In this document: positions 31,561 to 42,700 of the stretch, one piece after another | How positions within the stretch are numbered: the stretch's first letter is position 1 | How the letters are laid out: each line of letters opens with the position of its first letter | Assembly (NCBI GenBank): GCA_052174135.1 | Contig: JBQMRZ010000027.1 | Coordinates: 310,001 to 374,000, forward strand | Source of the DNA: Arsenophonus sp052174135 | GTDB taxonomy: Bacteria; Pseudomonadota; Gammaproteobacteria; Enterobacterales; Enterobacteriaceae | Reading direction: 5' to 3' | Length of the DNA: 64,000 nt | Made by a program: the position numbers and the translations under genes | Notes under the pieces: generated by a model | The model's input: the letters and a program-made list of their open reading frames with translations, nothing else | What the model was told of the DNA's origin: nothing | Databases searched by the model: none

Positions 31561-31970
31561 CTACAAAATTCTTTTTTTTTGAAATTAGTATCATTAAAAT
31601 TAAATCTGACTAAAAAAATATTTTTCACTATTTAAATTCATATAATTCTTTTATAAACTATAAAAATAATTTTTTTTATTTTTATCTTCTTATCTAAAAA
31701 GCAACAGTGATCATATGATTACTATAAAGGATGATGAAAATAAAGGATCTTAAAAAGATCTTAAAATAAAATAATTACAATATATAATGATTATACTTAA
31801 AATAGCGAATAATTTGAACAATTCATGTTATCTCTCAAATAAAATTACCTTTATTCCTAAAACACTTCTTTCTATTAAACAACAGTTAAAAACTATATAA
31901 TAAAAATATTCAATTTTTTATTTCTTGTTGAAATAATAGGTTAGAGTAAATTCTTAGTATAAATAAGATA

Positions 31971-32018
31971 ACACTATATATAGTATTATTGAATAAAAAA
32001 TAAATCAAGATATAGTGT
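31971..32018 (+). promoter_or_regulatory. Tandem NrdR boxes upstream of nrdHIEF
   Basis: Box 1 ACACTATATATAGTAT (31971-31986) matches 15 of 16 positions of the NrdR consensus ACACWATATATWGTGT. Box 2 at 32003-32018 ends in AAGATATAGTGT and matches about 13 of 16. Their starts are 32 bp apart, the three-turn spacing typical of NrdR operators. They lie 55-102 bases upstream of the nrdH start. NrdR is the ATP/dATP-sensing repressor of ribonucleotide reductase genes. Confidence 0.75.
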
Positions 32019-32072
32019 TTATAACAGTTATTCAATTATAAATTTAGTTATAACTAAATTAAGGAACTAATA

Positions 32073-32300
32073 ATGATTATTACTATTTACAGTAAACCAA
32101 ATTGTGCACAATGCAATGTAACTTATCTAATCCTCAAGTGTAATAACTTATTTTATTATATTGTGAATTTAACCAAAGATCATAAAGCATTATGTTTTAT
32201 TATTAATTTAGGCTATCAATAATTACCGGTTATCATAGCAGATAAACAACATTAGTCAGGTTTTCGACCAGACATAATTAGTCAATTAACTAATAACTAA
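32073..32300 (+). pseudogene. nrdH: NrdH glutaredoxin-like protein with two nonsense codons
   Basis: NrdH normally supplies electrons to the class Ib reductase NrdEF. From ATG 32073 (ribosome binding site AAGGA at 32061) the frame reads MIITIYSKPNCAQCNVTY with the redox CxxC intact. It is broken by TAA at 32220-32222 (before LPVIIA) and TAG at 32253-32255 (the family Trp of SWSGFRPD). After each stop the frame continues in register: LPVIIADKQH, then SGFRPDIISQL, to the natural stop at 32298. No indel is present, so it was lost recently, by point mutations only. Confidence 0.92.
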
Positions 32301-32309
32301 AATTATATT

Positions 32310-32762
32310 ATGAAAACACAATCACTTATTTATTATTCCAGTAAATCGGAAAATTGTCATCGATTTGTACAAAAATTAAGAGTTTCTGCTACACGTATTC
32401 CAATTGATGTAAATAAAATAGTAATAAATGCGACACAGCCTTATGTTTTATTAGTACCTACTTATTGTGGTGGAAGTAAAATAGGAGCTGTACCTAAACC
32501 CGTCGTTTATTTTTTAAATCAACAAAAAAATCGAAATTTCTTACGTGGCGTCATTGCATCAGGGAATAGTAATTTTTATAAAACTTATGCTATAGCTGGA
32601 AATATTATATCCGCTAAATGTCAAGTACCATTTCTTTATCGTTTTGAATTACTAGGTACTGAAAGGGATCTTCAACAAGTACGTCAAAGGCTACAAAAAT
32701 TTTGGCAACAGCAAATGAAACAAAATAATACGGAGCTTTCTTATGACAATACAGCCTCATAA
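32310..32762 (+). CDS. nrdI: NrdI flavodoxin-like protein
   Basis: Flavodoxin-like partner of NrdF that generates the oxidant for assembling its dimanganese-tyrosyl radical cofactor. Length is 150 aa (E. coli 136). The FMN loop is IYYSSKSENCHRFVQKL at the N-terminus, then PTYCGGSKIGAVPKPVVYFL and GVIASGNSNFYKTYAIAG, the typical NrdI flavin-binding stretches. It follows the nrdH remnant by 9 bases and overlaps nrdE by 20 bases, indicating coupled translation. Confidence 0.95.
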   Translation: MKTQSLIYYSSKSENCHRFVQKLRVSATRIPIDVNKIVINATQPYVLLVPTYCGGSKIGAVPKPVVYFLNQQKNRNFLRGVIASGNSNFYKTYAIAGNIISAKCQVPFLYRFELLGTERDLQQVRQRLQKFWQQQMKQNNTELSYDNTAS

Positions 32763-34872
32763 ACAACTTGATTATCATGCACTTAATGCCATGCTAAATC
32801 TATATGATAAAAATCATAAAATTCAATTAGATAAAGATAAACAAGCAACTCATTATTACTTCCAACATCATGTTAATCAAAATACTGTTTTTTTTAATAA
32901 CTTAAAAGAAAAGTTGGATTTTTTAGTTACAAAAAATTATTACGAACCTGAAATATTAGCACAATATAAATTTATTTTTATTAAAAAACTTTTTAAACAA
33001 GCTTATAACTATAAATTTCGTTTTCAAACATTTCTTGGTGCTTTTAAATATTATACTAGCTATACATTAAAAACATTTGATAATAGATATTATCTAGAGC
33101 GTTATGAAGATAGAGTTTGTATGGTTACTCTGACTCTTGCTCAAGGAAATCAAATATTTGCTAGCCAATTAATGAATGAAATTATTAGTGGTCGTTTTCA
33201 ACCAGCAACACCAACTTTTTTAAATTGCGGTAAAAAACAACGTGGTGAACTGGTATCTTGTTTTTTATTACGAATAGAAGATAATATGGAATCAATAGGC
33301 CGTTCTATTAATTCAGCCCTACAACTCTCAAAGCGAGGAGGAGGAGTAGCTTTCTTATTAACTAATTTACGTGAAACTGGAGCACCAATAAAATTAATTG
33401 AGAATCAATCTTCTGGTATAGTACCTATAATGAAAATACTAGAAGATACTTTTTCTTATGCTAATCAACTGGGCGCAAGACAAGGTGCTGGTGCCGTTTA
33501 TCTTCATGCTCATCATCCAGATATTTTGAGATTCTTAGATACTAAACGTGAAAATGCCGATGAAAAAATTCGAATTAAAACTTTATCACTTGGTGTAGTG
33601 ATTCCTGATATTACCTTTCATTTAGCTAAAAATAATCAAGATATGTATCTTTTTTCACCTTATGATATTCAGCGTTGTTATGGCGTCTCTATGTCAGAAA
33701 TAAATATTACTGAAAAATATTCAGAAATGGTAAACAATAAAAATATTCATAAACAAAAAATTAGTGCTCGTAAATTTTTTCTCATTTTAGCAGAAATTCA
33801 ATTTGAATCAGGTTATCCATATATTTTATTTGAAGATAATGCTAATCGTCTAAATCCTATTTATGGACGAATTAATATGAGTAATTTATGCTCAGAAATC
33901 TTACAAGTTAATGATGCCAGTATTTATGACGAAAATTTAAATTATCGTTATATAGGTAAAGATATTAGTTGTAATTTAGGTTCTATGAATATAGTTAAAA
34001 CGATGGATTCCCCTGATTTTGTTCATTCAATTGAAGTTGCTATTAAAGCATTAACAGCTGTTTCAGATATTAGTGAAATTCAATCAGTACCCTCTATTCA
34101 AGAAGCCAATAAAAAATCACATGCTATTGGTTTAGGACAAATGAATTTACACGCTTATCTAGCGTGTAAACATATTTATTATGGTTCAGAAGAAGGAATT
34201 GATTTCACAAATATTTACTTTTATACAGTAACTTATTATACATTACAGGCATCTAATAAGCTATCTATTGAACGTCAACAATATTTCAATGGTTTTGAAT
34301 ATTCTAAATACGCTTCTGGTGAATATTTCGATAAATATATTAATCAACAATGGCAACCTAAAACTGAAAAAGTAAAACAATTATTTCAACGAGCAGGTAT
34401 TCATCTCCCCAATTCTAATGATTGGAAAAAACTTAAGAAATCTATTATGAATCACGGAATTTATAATCAGAATTTACAAGCCGTTCCACCAACTGGTTCT
34501 ATTTCTTATATTAATAACTCAACTTCAAGTATTCACCCTATTGTTTCGCGCATTGAAATTCGTAAAGAAGGTAAAATTGGACGTGTCTATTATCCAGCTC
34601 CTTACTTAACAAATGAAAATTTAGAATATTATCAAGATGCTTATCAAATAGGTGTTGAAAAAATTATTGATACTTATGCTGCTGCTACTCAACATGTTGA
34701 TCAAGGATTGTCATTAACCCTTTTCTTTACTGATAATGCAACTACTCGAGATATTAATCGTGCTCAAATATATGCTTGGAAAAAAGGAATTAAAACACTT
34801 TATTACATTCGCATCCAACAATCAACATTAGAAGGAACAAAAGTTAAAGACTGCGTTTCATGTATATTATAA
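32743..34872 (+). CDS. nrdE: Class Ib ribonucleotide reductase, alpha subunit
   Basis: Catalytic subunit that reduces ribonucleoside diphosphates to deoxy forms. The protein is 709 aa (E. coli 714). Active-site landmarks are the Cys of GELVSCFLLRIEDN, the radical-site region NLCSEILQ and SCNLGSMN, and the C-terminal CVSC shuttle pair at the very end (DCVSCIL), which needs an external dithiol donor. Its usual donor NrdH is a pseudogene just upstream, so thioredoxin or another glutaredoxin must serve (inference). Confidence 0.97.
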   Translation: MTIQPHKQLDYHALNAMLNLYDKNHKIQLDKDKQATHYYFQHHVNQNTVFFNNLKEKLDFLVTKNYYEPEILAQYKFIFIKKLFKQAYNYKFRFQTFLGAFKYYTSYTLKTFDNRYYLERYEDRVCMVTLTLAQGNQIFASQLMNEIISGRFQPATPTFLNCGKKQRGELVSCFLLRIEDNMESIGRSINSALQLSKRGGGVAFLLTNLRETGAPIKLIENQSSGIVPIMKILEDTFSYANQLGARQGAGAVYLHAHHPDILRFLDTKRENADEKIRIKTLSLGVVIPDITFHLAKNNQDMYLFSPYDIQRCYGVSMSEINITEKYSEMVNNKNIHKQKISARKFFLILAEIQFESGYPYILFEDNANRLNPIYGRINMSNLCSEILQVNDASIYDENLNYRYIGKDISCNLGSMNIVKTMDSPDFVHSIEVAIKALTAVSDISEIQSVPSIQEANKKSHAIGLGQMNLHAYLACKHIYYGSEEGIDFTNIYFYTVTYYTLQASNKLSIERQQYFNGFEYSKYASGEYFDKYINQQWQPKTEKVKQLFQRAGIHLPNSNDWKKLKKSIMNHGIYNQNLQAVPPTGSISYINNSTSSIHPIVSRIEIRKEGKIGRVYYPAPYLTNENLEYYQDAYQIGVEKIIDTYAAATQHVDQGLSLTLFFTDNATTRDINRAQIYAWKKGIKTLYYIRIQQSTLEGTKVKDCVSCIL

Positions 34873-34888
34873 TTTATAGGTTTAACAA

Positions 34889-35854
34889 ATGGCGATAAAA
34901 GATTCGATAATACATACAATTAATTGGAACCATATTGAAGATGATAAAGATCTAGAAGTGTGGAATAAATTAACTACAAATTTTTGGTTGCCAGAAAAAA
35001 TTCCGATTTCAAATGATATTCCAACTTGGAATACTTTGATAAAAAAAGAAAAAGAATTAACAATACGCATTTTTACTGGTTTAACTTTATTGGATACTAT
35101 CCAAAATAATGTAGGAGCACCTTCATTAATGAAGGATGCCTTAACACCTCATGAAAAATCCGTCATGTCAAATATTAGTTTTATGGAAGCAGTTCATGCT
35201 CGTTCATACAGCTCTATATTTTCAACTCTTTGTTTAAGTTCTGATGTTGATAACGCTTATCAATGGAGTGAAGAAAATACTATTTTACAAAAAAAAGCCA
35301 GTTTAATATTAGAGCATTATTATAATGCTCATCCTCTTAAGAAAAAAATTGCTAGTGTTTTTCTTGAGTCGTTTCTTTTTTATTCCGGATTTTATTTACC
35401 AATGTATTGGTCAAGCAGAGGAAAACTAACAAATACTGCTGATCTAATTAGACTAATAATTCGCGATGAAGCAATTCATGGATATTATATAGGTTATAAA
35501 TTTCAAAAATCATTAATTAAATATAGTGACAAAGAAAAAGAAGAAATAAAAGATTTTGCTTATTTATTCTTATTAAATCTATATGAAAACGAAATAAAAT
35601 ATAGTGAATCTTTATATGATGACATTGGTTGGACGGAAGATGTAAAAAAATTTCTTCACTATAACGCTAATAAAGCACTAATGAATTTAGGTTATGAATC
35701 ACTTTTTCCAGAAATAATGACAAATGTTAATTCAGTAATATTATCAGCATTATCACCAAATTCAAATGAAAATCATGATTTTTTTTCTGGATCAGGTTCT
35801 TCTTATATTATTGGGAAAACAATTACTACAGAAGATGAAGATTGGAACTTCTAA
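34889..35854 (+). CDS. nrdF: Class Ib ribonucleotide reductase, beta subunit
   Basis: Radical-generating subunit with a dinuclear metal centre. Length is 321 aa (E. coli 319). Metal ligands are visible in SFMEAVHARSYSSIF (Glu, His and the radical Tyr) and IIRDEAIHGYYIGYKF (Glu and His). The C-terminal tail EDEDWNF is the peptide that docks on NrdE. It lies 16 bases after nrdE and is followed by a stem-loop (35886-35936). Confidence 0.97.
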   Translation: MAIKDSIIHTINWNHIEDDKDLEVWNKLTTNFWLPEKIPISNDIPTWNTLIKKEKELTIRIFTGLTLLDTIQNNVGAPSLMKDALTPHEKSVMSNISFMEAVHARSYSSIFSTLCLSSDVDNAYQWSEENTILQKKASLILEHYYNAHPLKKKIASVFLESFLFYSGFYLPMYWSSRGKLTNTADLIRLIIRDEAIHGYYIGYKFQKSLIKYSDKEKEEIKDFAYLFLLNLYENEIKYSESLYDDIGWTEDVKKFLHYNANKALMNLGYESLFPEIMTNVNSVILSALSPNSNENHDFFSGSGSSYIIGKTITTEDEDWNF

Positions 35855-38418
35855 TTCATTAATATTTTATTAAATAGAAAAAAATAGCTAAATAAATTCA
35901 GAATATAATATTACATACTTTATTTAGCTTTTTATTATTATAAAGATAAAAAATTTTTTTAATCTTAAAACAAAAATTTATTTTTATAAAAAAATATAAA
36001 GAATTAATAGATTATTAATTATACCTCTACAATATATTATATATTTTATATATAATTTTAACTCAAAACTAAAACTATATATAAAATATTTAAAAAATAT
36101 TAAATAGAATCCTTGAATTTATCAAAATTATTTTAATAAATAATAAAAAATTATGATTTTATATTATGTAATAATAATACATAGTGAAAATAATAAAATT
36201 TATTAATAAAAATATTATAGTAAAAATTTTTTTTATTATTAAAAACTTCATATTCATAATATTAACGCATAATAAATTAACTTTCAACATCATACTTAGC
36301 TTTGTATAAAAACTAATAAAGATTTTTAATAAAAAACAAATAAAATTTTTTGTTAGATATTTTATGATCAAATAAATAATCGCTTTATATTAACGATAAT
36401 TTATTTTAATTTATATATAATTTTAATTTTTATAAAAATAAATTATTTTAATAAAGTTGCTTTAGTTCATAACTAAACTTAATTAATTATTTTATTTATT
36501 AATAACTAGTTTTATTTAGATCTAAATCATAGGCTATTCTATAAAATATATTAATAAAGTTGAAGTGATTATTTAAATTAATCGCTTTATTTATCTTATC
36601 TAATAGATAAGTAATATTATTTTTTTAAAATATTGATCTTTTTTTATTTTTATTAACTTCTAGTATAATCAGTATTATATATTTTAAATAATATTATTAG
36701 TCTGTAATATGTATATGAATTTATATAGCCATAAAATTAATACATTAATAAATTATTCATTAACAGTTTTACTAAATATTAGAAATAAATCACGATTTCA
36801 CTATCTTTAGTATTTAGTACATTGAAAATACTCAATAATAAATTTTATTTTTAGATAAAATTGAATATTTAAAACATATATAAATATCTTAAAAGTAAGA
36901 ATATTAAGATATATAGAGAATTTTAAACTTTAAAATATTATTTGTCATGAAATATATTATTGCTCATAAAAGTGATATAAATAATCATTATATATAAGAA
37001 TCAAATTTACATAAATATAATTTTTATTGTTGTTAAAGTTATATATAAAATAGAATACTTAAAATAAGTAAAAAAAATAAAATAATATAAAAAGGTTTAT
37101 TTTATAAAAAGATTGTTGTTATTTATAACAATATAAAATTTATTTTTTTTGGTTAATATAAGTCACTAATAATAAACTATTTTTTAAAAAAATAATTTTA
37201 TAAGAAAACAAATTAGTTTATCAACAATAAGATAAAGTACTTTAACAAAAGTTAATTTTATCAAAATCAGTGATAAAAATAAAAAATTTTTTTGAGATGG
37301 GTGTTAAAAAGTAATATTTAAATTAAAACAAAATATGATAAATTAATTTATTAATATTACTAGAGATAAAATATTAAGTTATTCAAAACTAATAAAAATT
37401 AATGAAAATATTGAGTTTTATTTTTTTAAAAGTATAAATGAATTTATTGAGACGAAATTAACGACATCAAATATGACTTGTATACCAACTTAATATATGT
37501 GATGAAATTTATGAATTAAAATACTAAAATTTTAAGTTTATCTTTAGATTATTTGAATATTTACAAATTGATATCTAAAAAAATGCATTTACATTTTAGG
37601 AAGAAATTTTATAAAACTAATCAGCTCTTTACTAAAATTACAATTCATGATCTATTAGTAATAGATATATAATAAATAAAATAGTTATATATTGAATTAA
37701 AAAAAAAAAAATAAAAGCCAAATAAGATTTAATCTTTATTTTTTTAATTTTATTAAATAACTGAGATATTAAATTGAAACTAAAAATTTAATATTAGAAG
37801 AATAATTTTTATTATTAATGTTTTTTAAAAAAAATTCATTAAAACAATTAAAAAATTTTACTATAAAATTAATAAATTTTTATATAACTAAATTAATATT
37901 TATACAAATTATTTATCTGTATTTCAAATTATCAATAAATTACCTTTAATTTATATAATTAAATATTTATAGATTTTTAATATTTGATAAAAATTTATCT
38001 AACTGAGTTAAATATTAAAAAATTTTCCAATTATTAATATCTCTAAATCAAGATTATGAATTAAAACTTATCCCTATAAAATAATATACTTTAATATCAA
38101 TGATAAATAAATTATTAGATATAATAGTAACTGAAATATTTACTAACTTAGTATAATTATTATGTTTAAAAAAAATAAAAATACTTATAATTAACAAAAA
38201 AATAAATTTAATCTAAATCTTCAATTTTAATTTAGTATAATCAACTTTAATCTAGCATTATAAATGATAATTAAACAATCGATCAATATATCTAATATTT
38301 ATAAATATAAAAAATTAAATTAATGGTATTATAAGTTATTAATTTTTAAAGATTCTAAATTAAAAATTAAATAAAAATATATAATATACTCCATTAAAAA
38401 AAAGAGAAAATTTAAATT
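35855..38418. other. 2.6-kb gap between nrdF and pssA (synteny junction)
   Basis: No gene is recognised. A purine-rich plus-strand stretch at about 37270-37560 has short open pieces, which suggests a decayed plus-strand gene, but I cannot name it. A 70-aa minus-strand frame (36159-36371) is low-complexity and shows no family features. Confidence 0.55.
35886..35936 (+). terminator. Terminator-like stem-loop after nrdF
   Basis: AGCTAAATAAA (35886-35896) pairs perfectly with TTTATTTAGCT (35919-35929), followed by TTTTATTATTA. It starts 32 bases after the nrdF stop. The 22-base loop is long, so confidence is moderate. Confidence 0.5.
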
Positions 38419-39777
38419 GTGATATTGTTCAAATCAAAAAAAATAAAGCATCAACAATATCTTGATCAATTAGCAAAATTATCTCAGTCTGCTACTGGCA
38501 TCGTTACTCTTTACCAAATAGAAAGTTTTCGTAAAGCTTTACTAGAGAAAATTGCTAATACTCAACGATATATTTATATTACTGCTCTTTATCTTGAACA
38601 TGATGATACAGGACGAAATATATTAAATGCGCTTTATCAAGCAAAAACAGAACGACCAGAATTGGATATAAAAATAATGCTTGATTGGCATCGCGCTCAA
38701 CGTGGTCGAATTGGTACAAATGTTACTACAACTAATGCTGATTGGTATTATCAAATGGCGATAGCTCATCCTGGACTAGATATAGAAATTTTTGGCATCC
38801 CCATTAATACACGTGAAGCTCTAGGGGTATTGCATCTAAAGGGATTTATCTTTGATGATACTGTTATTTATAGTGGCGCTAGTATTAATGATGTATACTT
38901 TAAACAACACCAGCGTTATCGCTATGATCGCTATCATATATTAAATAATACTCAATTAGCTGCAACCATGAAGAGATTTATAGATAAAATCTTGCTATCC
39001 TCACCTGCTATTCATCGATTAAATCAAGCTGATCGCCCTAGTAATACTGAAATTAAAAATTTAATTAAACAATTTCGTCACAGTTTGAAAAGTTGTCGCT
39101 ATGAATTTCAAAATAACGCTACACCTGAAGAATTAACAGTAACTCCATTGATTGGCTTAGGAAAAAAAAATAAATTAAATAAAGTTATTATACATTTGAT
39201 GAATAGTACAGAAAAAAAAATGACTGTTTGTACGCCTTACTTTAATTTACCTACTATTTTAACACGTATAATTAACAATTTATTACGCAATGGAAAACAA
39301 ATTGAAATTATTATTGGTGATAAAACTGCTAATGACTTTTATCTTCCACCAGAAGAACCTTTTCAAATTATCAGCGCATTGCCTTATTTATATGAAATTA
39401 ATTTACGTCGATTTATCTATCGATCACAATATTTTGTGGATAACCAACAATTAACTATCAGATTATGGAAAGACGGTGAAAATAGCTATCATTTAAAAGG
39501 GATTTGGATAGATAATATTTGGCAATTAATAACTGGTAATAATCTTAATCCACGCGCATGGGGATTAGATTTAGAAAATGCAATATTAATTCATGACCCT
39601 AAAAAAGTTTTACTACACCAAAAAAATAAAGAATTAAAATGTATAATAACAAATACTTATGTAATGAAACATTACAAAGAGCTTGAAAATATTCAACGCT
39701 ATCCAGTAAAAGTTAAAAAACTTATCCACCGTTTACGTAGAATGCGTATTGATAGATTAATACGCCGCATTATCTAA
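38419..39777 (+). CDS. pssA: Phosphatidylserine synthase (CDP-diacylglycerol-serine)
   Basis: Makes phosphatidylserine, precursor of phosphatidylethanolamine, the main membrane lipid. Length is 452 aa (E. coli 451). It is a phospholipase-D-family protein with two HKD-type motifs: HLKGFIFDDTVIYSG (about 135-149) and HLKGIWIDN (about 350-358). The ending VKKLIHRLRRMRIDRLIRRI matches E. coli closely. The start is GTG at 38419 behind AAAGAGAAA. It stands isolated between two large decayed gaps. Confidence 0.97.
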   Translation: MILFKSKKIKHQQYLDQLAKLSQSATGIVTLYQIESFRKALLEKIANTQRYIYITALYLEHDDTGRNILNALYQAKTERPELDIKIMLDWHRAQRGRIGTNVTTTNADWYYQMAIAHPGLDIEIFGIPINTREALGVLHLKGFIFDDTVIYSGASINDVYFKQHQRYRYDRYHILNNTQLAATMKRFIDKILLSSPAIHRLNQADRPSNTEIKNLIKQFRHSLKSCRYEFQNNATPEELTVTPLIGLGKKNKLNKVIIHLMNSTEKKMTVCTPYFNLPTILTRIINNLLRNGKQIEIIIGDKTANDFYLPPEEPFQIISALPYLYEINLRRFIYRSQYFVDNQQLTIRLWKDGENSYHLKGIWIDNIWQLITGNNLNPRAWGLDLENAILIHDPKKVLLHQKNKELKCIITNTYVMKHYKELENIQRYPVKVKKLIHRLRRMRIDRLIRRII

Positions 39778-42700
39778 TAATCTAATTTTATTTTTATTAC
39801 TAAATAATAAGATTTTCAGCTTTATATCACAAAAAAAATAATGATTTTTATTAAATTAAATATTAAAAACATTAAAATAATAAATTTTTATATGATTAAA
39901 TTCTAAGAAACCCTCTATCTTTTTAGATGTAATATTATATGATTCATAATCAATATAATATTTATATTTTATTTTTTTAAACTTTACTTCATGTAAGTTT
40001 AGCTTATATTAAGCTATTTTATTTTTTATTAAAATAAAATTATATTTCTTTATTTTCTACTTATTTTTTATTTAAAATAAAATTTTTTCTCAAAAATATA
40101 TTTTCTGAATAGAATAAAATTCTTATTTTATAACTTAAAATATCTCAGTATTTTTACGTTAAACACCTATAACACTTAATACTAATTAAACAAAAACATC
40201 AATTTTACTTACACTAAAAGTTTATCTATCTAATTTGTTGTCTATTTAAATACTATTTAAAAAAAATTTAAAATTTCTTACAAAAATTTTTCCTAAAATA
40301 AAAAACTCTTATCAATATAGCTAATAAAAATACTTTTAGTGATTATCTCATGTGTATATCGCGCTTAATTTCATTAACCTAAGTTATTACCATAATTCAG
40401 AGCCTTGTACATTAAGAATGTATTCATATATAACCATCATGTAAAAAATTAAGAAAAAATTTTATTTTTTACCAATGAAAGGTAAAATAAGTTATTTCAC
40501 ATAATATCTAAATTAATATTATGTATTATTTTAAATAAGAAATAGTTATATTTTGTTCTTTTCATAAAAGAATGTAATTAATAATTAATATAAAAGAAAT
40601 AAATAAAGCTTTTTGTATAAAACTATTTGTTGAGCTTAATTTATTATTTAATGAAATTTATTTCATTTATTAAATAAAATAAAATATATGGATATTACAA
40701 AATAACTGAAATTTGTTTTATATCTATTTTTATTATAACCATTATAATAGATTTATTTATATCTTTTCTTAAGGTGAAAATATCAAACTATAATTAACTA
40801 ATTTTTATACTCTCTTTTATACTTAAAAAAAAAGAACCACAATATTTAAACTACTGAGAATATACTACTATCACTTATTATAAGTAAATTATATTTAGAA
40901 ATTAAAATATAAGAAATATATTTTAATGTTACCTCATTCATTTTAAATATTAAACATCAATGTTGATAACATTAAACCTATAGTAAGGATTTAATTAAAT
41001 GTTTTACTATTTTGTTTGTATTATCTTAAATATATCTCTATTTTAAAAAAAATTAATTTTACTAAATTTTTATGAAGATAAACTAAGGCTTTTCATGCAA
41101 TTTCTGAAAATTATAGTTTATTTTAAAAAATCAATTTTCAAGATTGTTGTAATTAAGAACTCTATTTTTAATAAATAATAAGAAATTAAAAAAACCTTTA
41201 TCTATAAGTAAATTCGATTATAAACAAAAAGTTATTTTTATCTAATAGCAATAAAATATTTGATTTAAAATGGTACATCTATTTTTTTTAAATAATTCTT
41301 TCACGAAAAGTCTTTGTTTTGTTGATTCTTCTTTACTTAAATCACTTTTATATTTACTAAGGATATAAACTAATATAGTTGTATTTTTTTATACTCAAGA
41401 GCTTTTCTTCTCTAGTTGGCTGCATGCTAATAATATAAATTTATCTATATTAAATTCTTATTGATTGAATAAAAAAAATAACTAAAATATTCTAAAAATT
41501 TTAACTTTATTTAGATCTATGTAAAAATGTTAATCAATTAATAATTAATTTATTTTCAGTTTTAATTTTAATAGTCTATCGATTACTATATTTTAATTGA
41601 TATTAGATATTTTTTTGTGAAAAGATTTTTATTTAATTTACTATTATTTATATTATCATCTATATCTTATATATATTCATGTTTTTTAATATATCTTTTA
41701 TGATTAATAAAATTTACTTGTATTGCTTATGAATATTACTATTACTAGTATATTTGTTTATGTTTTACTAAATATTACGTATCTTTTCATCAAACAGATT
41801 TTCAAGTTATGAATAATCTATTTGTCATTTTCTTTAAATAATTATTAATTCAAAGATCTAATATCATTTATTTATTTAAACTTTTTAATCTAATCAGCAT
41901 TACTCTTTACCTAATTCTAACTTTATGGTTTTACCTAATGGTTTAAAATATTTTTTTTATGCGTCAATTTTATAAAATATATTTTATCCCTCTTAGACAG
42001 AGCCTTATTAAATAATAGAGTTTTATATCAAGTTAGTAAATTTTGGATAAGATAATATAATTAAATCATACTTCCAATCTAACATTAAAAAATAAATATA
42101 GAGTTCATTATCCTAAATATCTTTCATAAAAGGTTAATTATCTTTTAATTTAATTTATCTTTCGAATCTCAAATTATATAATCCTCCTTATAATTCTTGA
42201 TATTAATTAATCATATCCTTTAGTTAATTTTATTTAAACTTTAATATTTCTGTTTATATATAAAGTCATGTTAACTTATTTATATTTAATTTTATCAATT
42301 ATATGTGTATTATTTTGTTCAGTAATTTTAATAAACATTTCATGCCTATAAAATTAGATCTAAGTTATTTCTATAATATTATTCTGCGTTATTTTTATTT
42401 CTAATACTATAATCACTAAAAATATCATTTAAAAATATTTTTATAAACAAAAACATACGATAATCTAAAAAAAAATTTTATAAATACAACATAATTGTAA
42501 AAAAAATACATACTTATTAGTAATATCTATATAAAAACATTATTGTCTTTAATGACAATTAAAGCTTTTATTTTCTAAAAATAGTTTAATTAAATTTTTT
42601 TTAGAATGAATTTTTATAATACTTAATAAGTAACTCGTATATTTTCATTAAAAATATTAAATTAAAATTTCTTAATTTCATTTTTAGTAATTATATAGTT

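Larger units (their letters stand above)
30958..31970. other. Gap between lipA and the nrd operon (synteny junction)
   Basis: The E. coli 15-minute block ends here and an nrd operon from another map region begins. The gap holds the 61-base hairpin (31053-31113), an orphan ribosome binding site with a possible tat remnant (31428-31560) and a small repeat TAGCTAATAAAATTAGC near 31401. Nothing else is recognised. Confidence 0.55.

Noticed and set aside
36159..36371. 70-aa minus-strand frame in the nrdF-pssA gap
   Set aside because: Low-complexity Ile/Phe/Lys translation of AT-rich spacer; no start signal.
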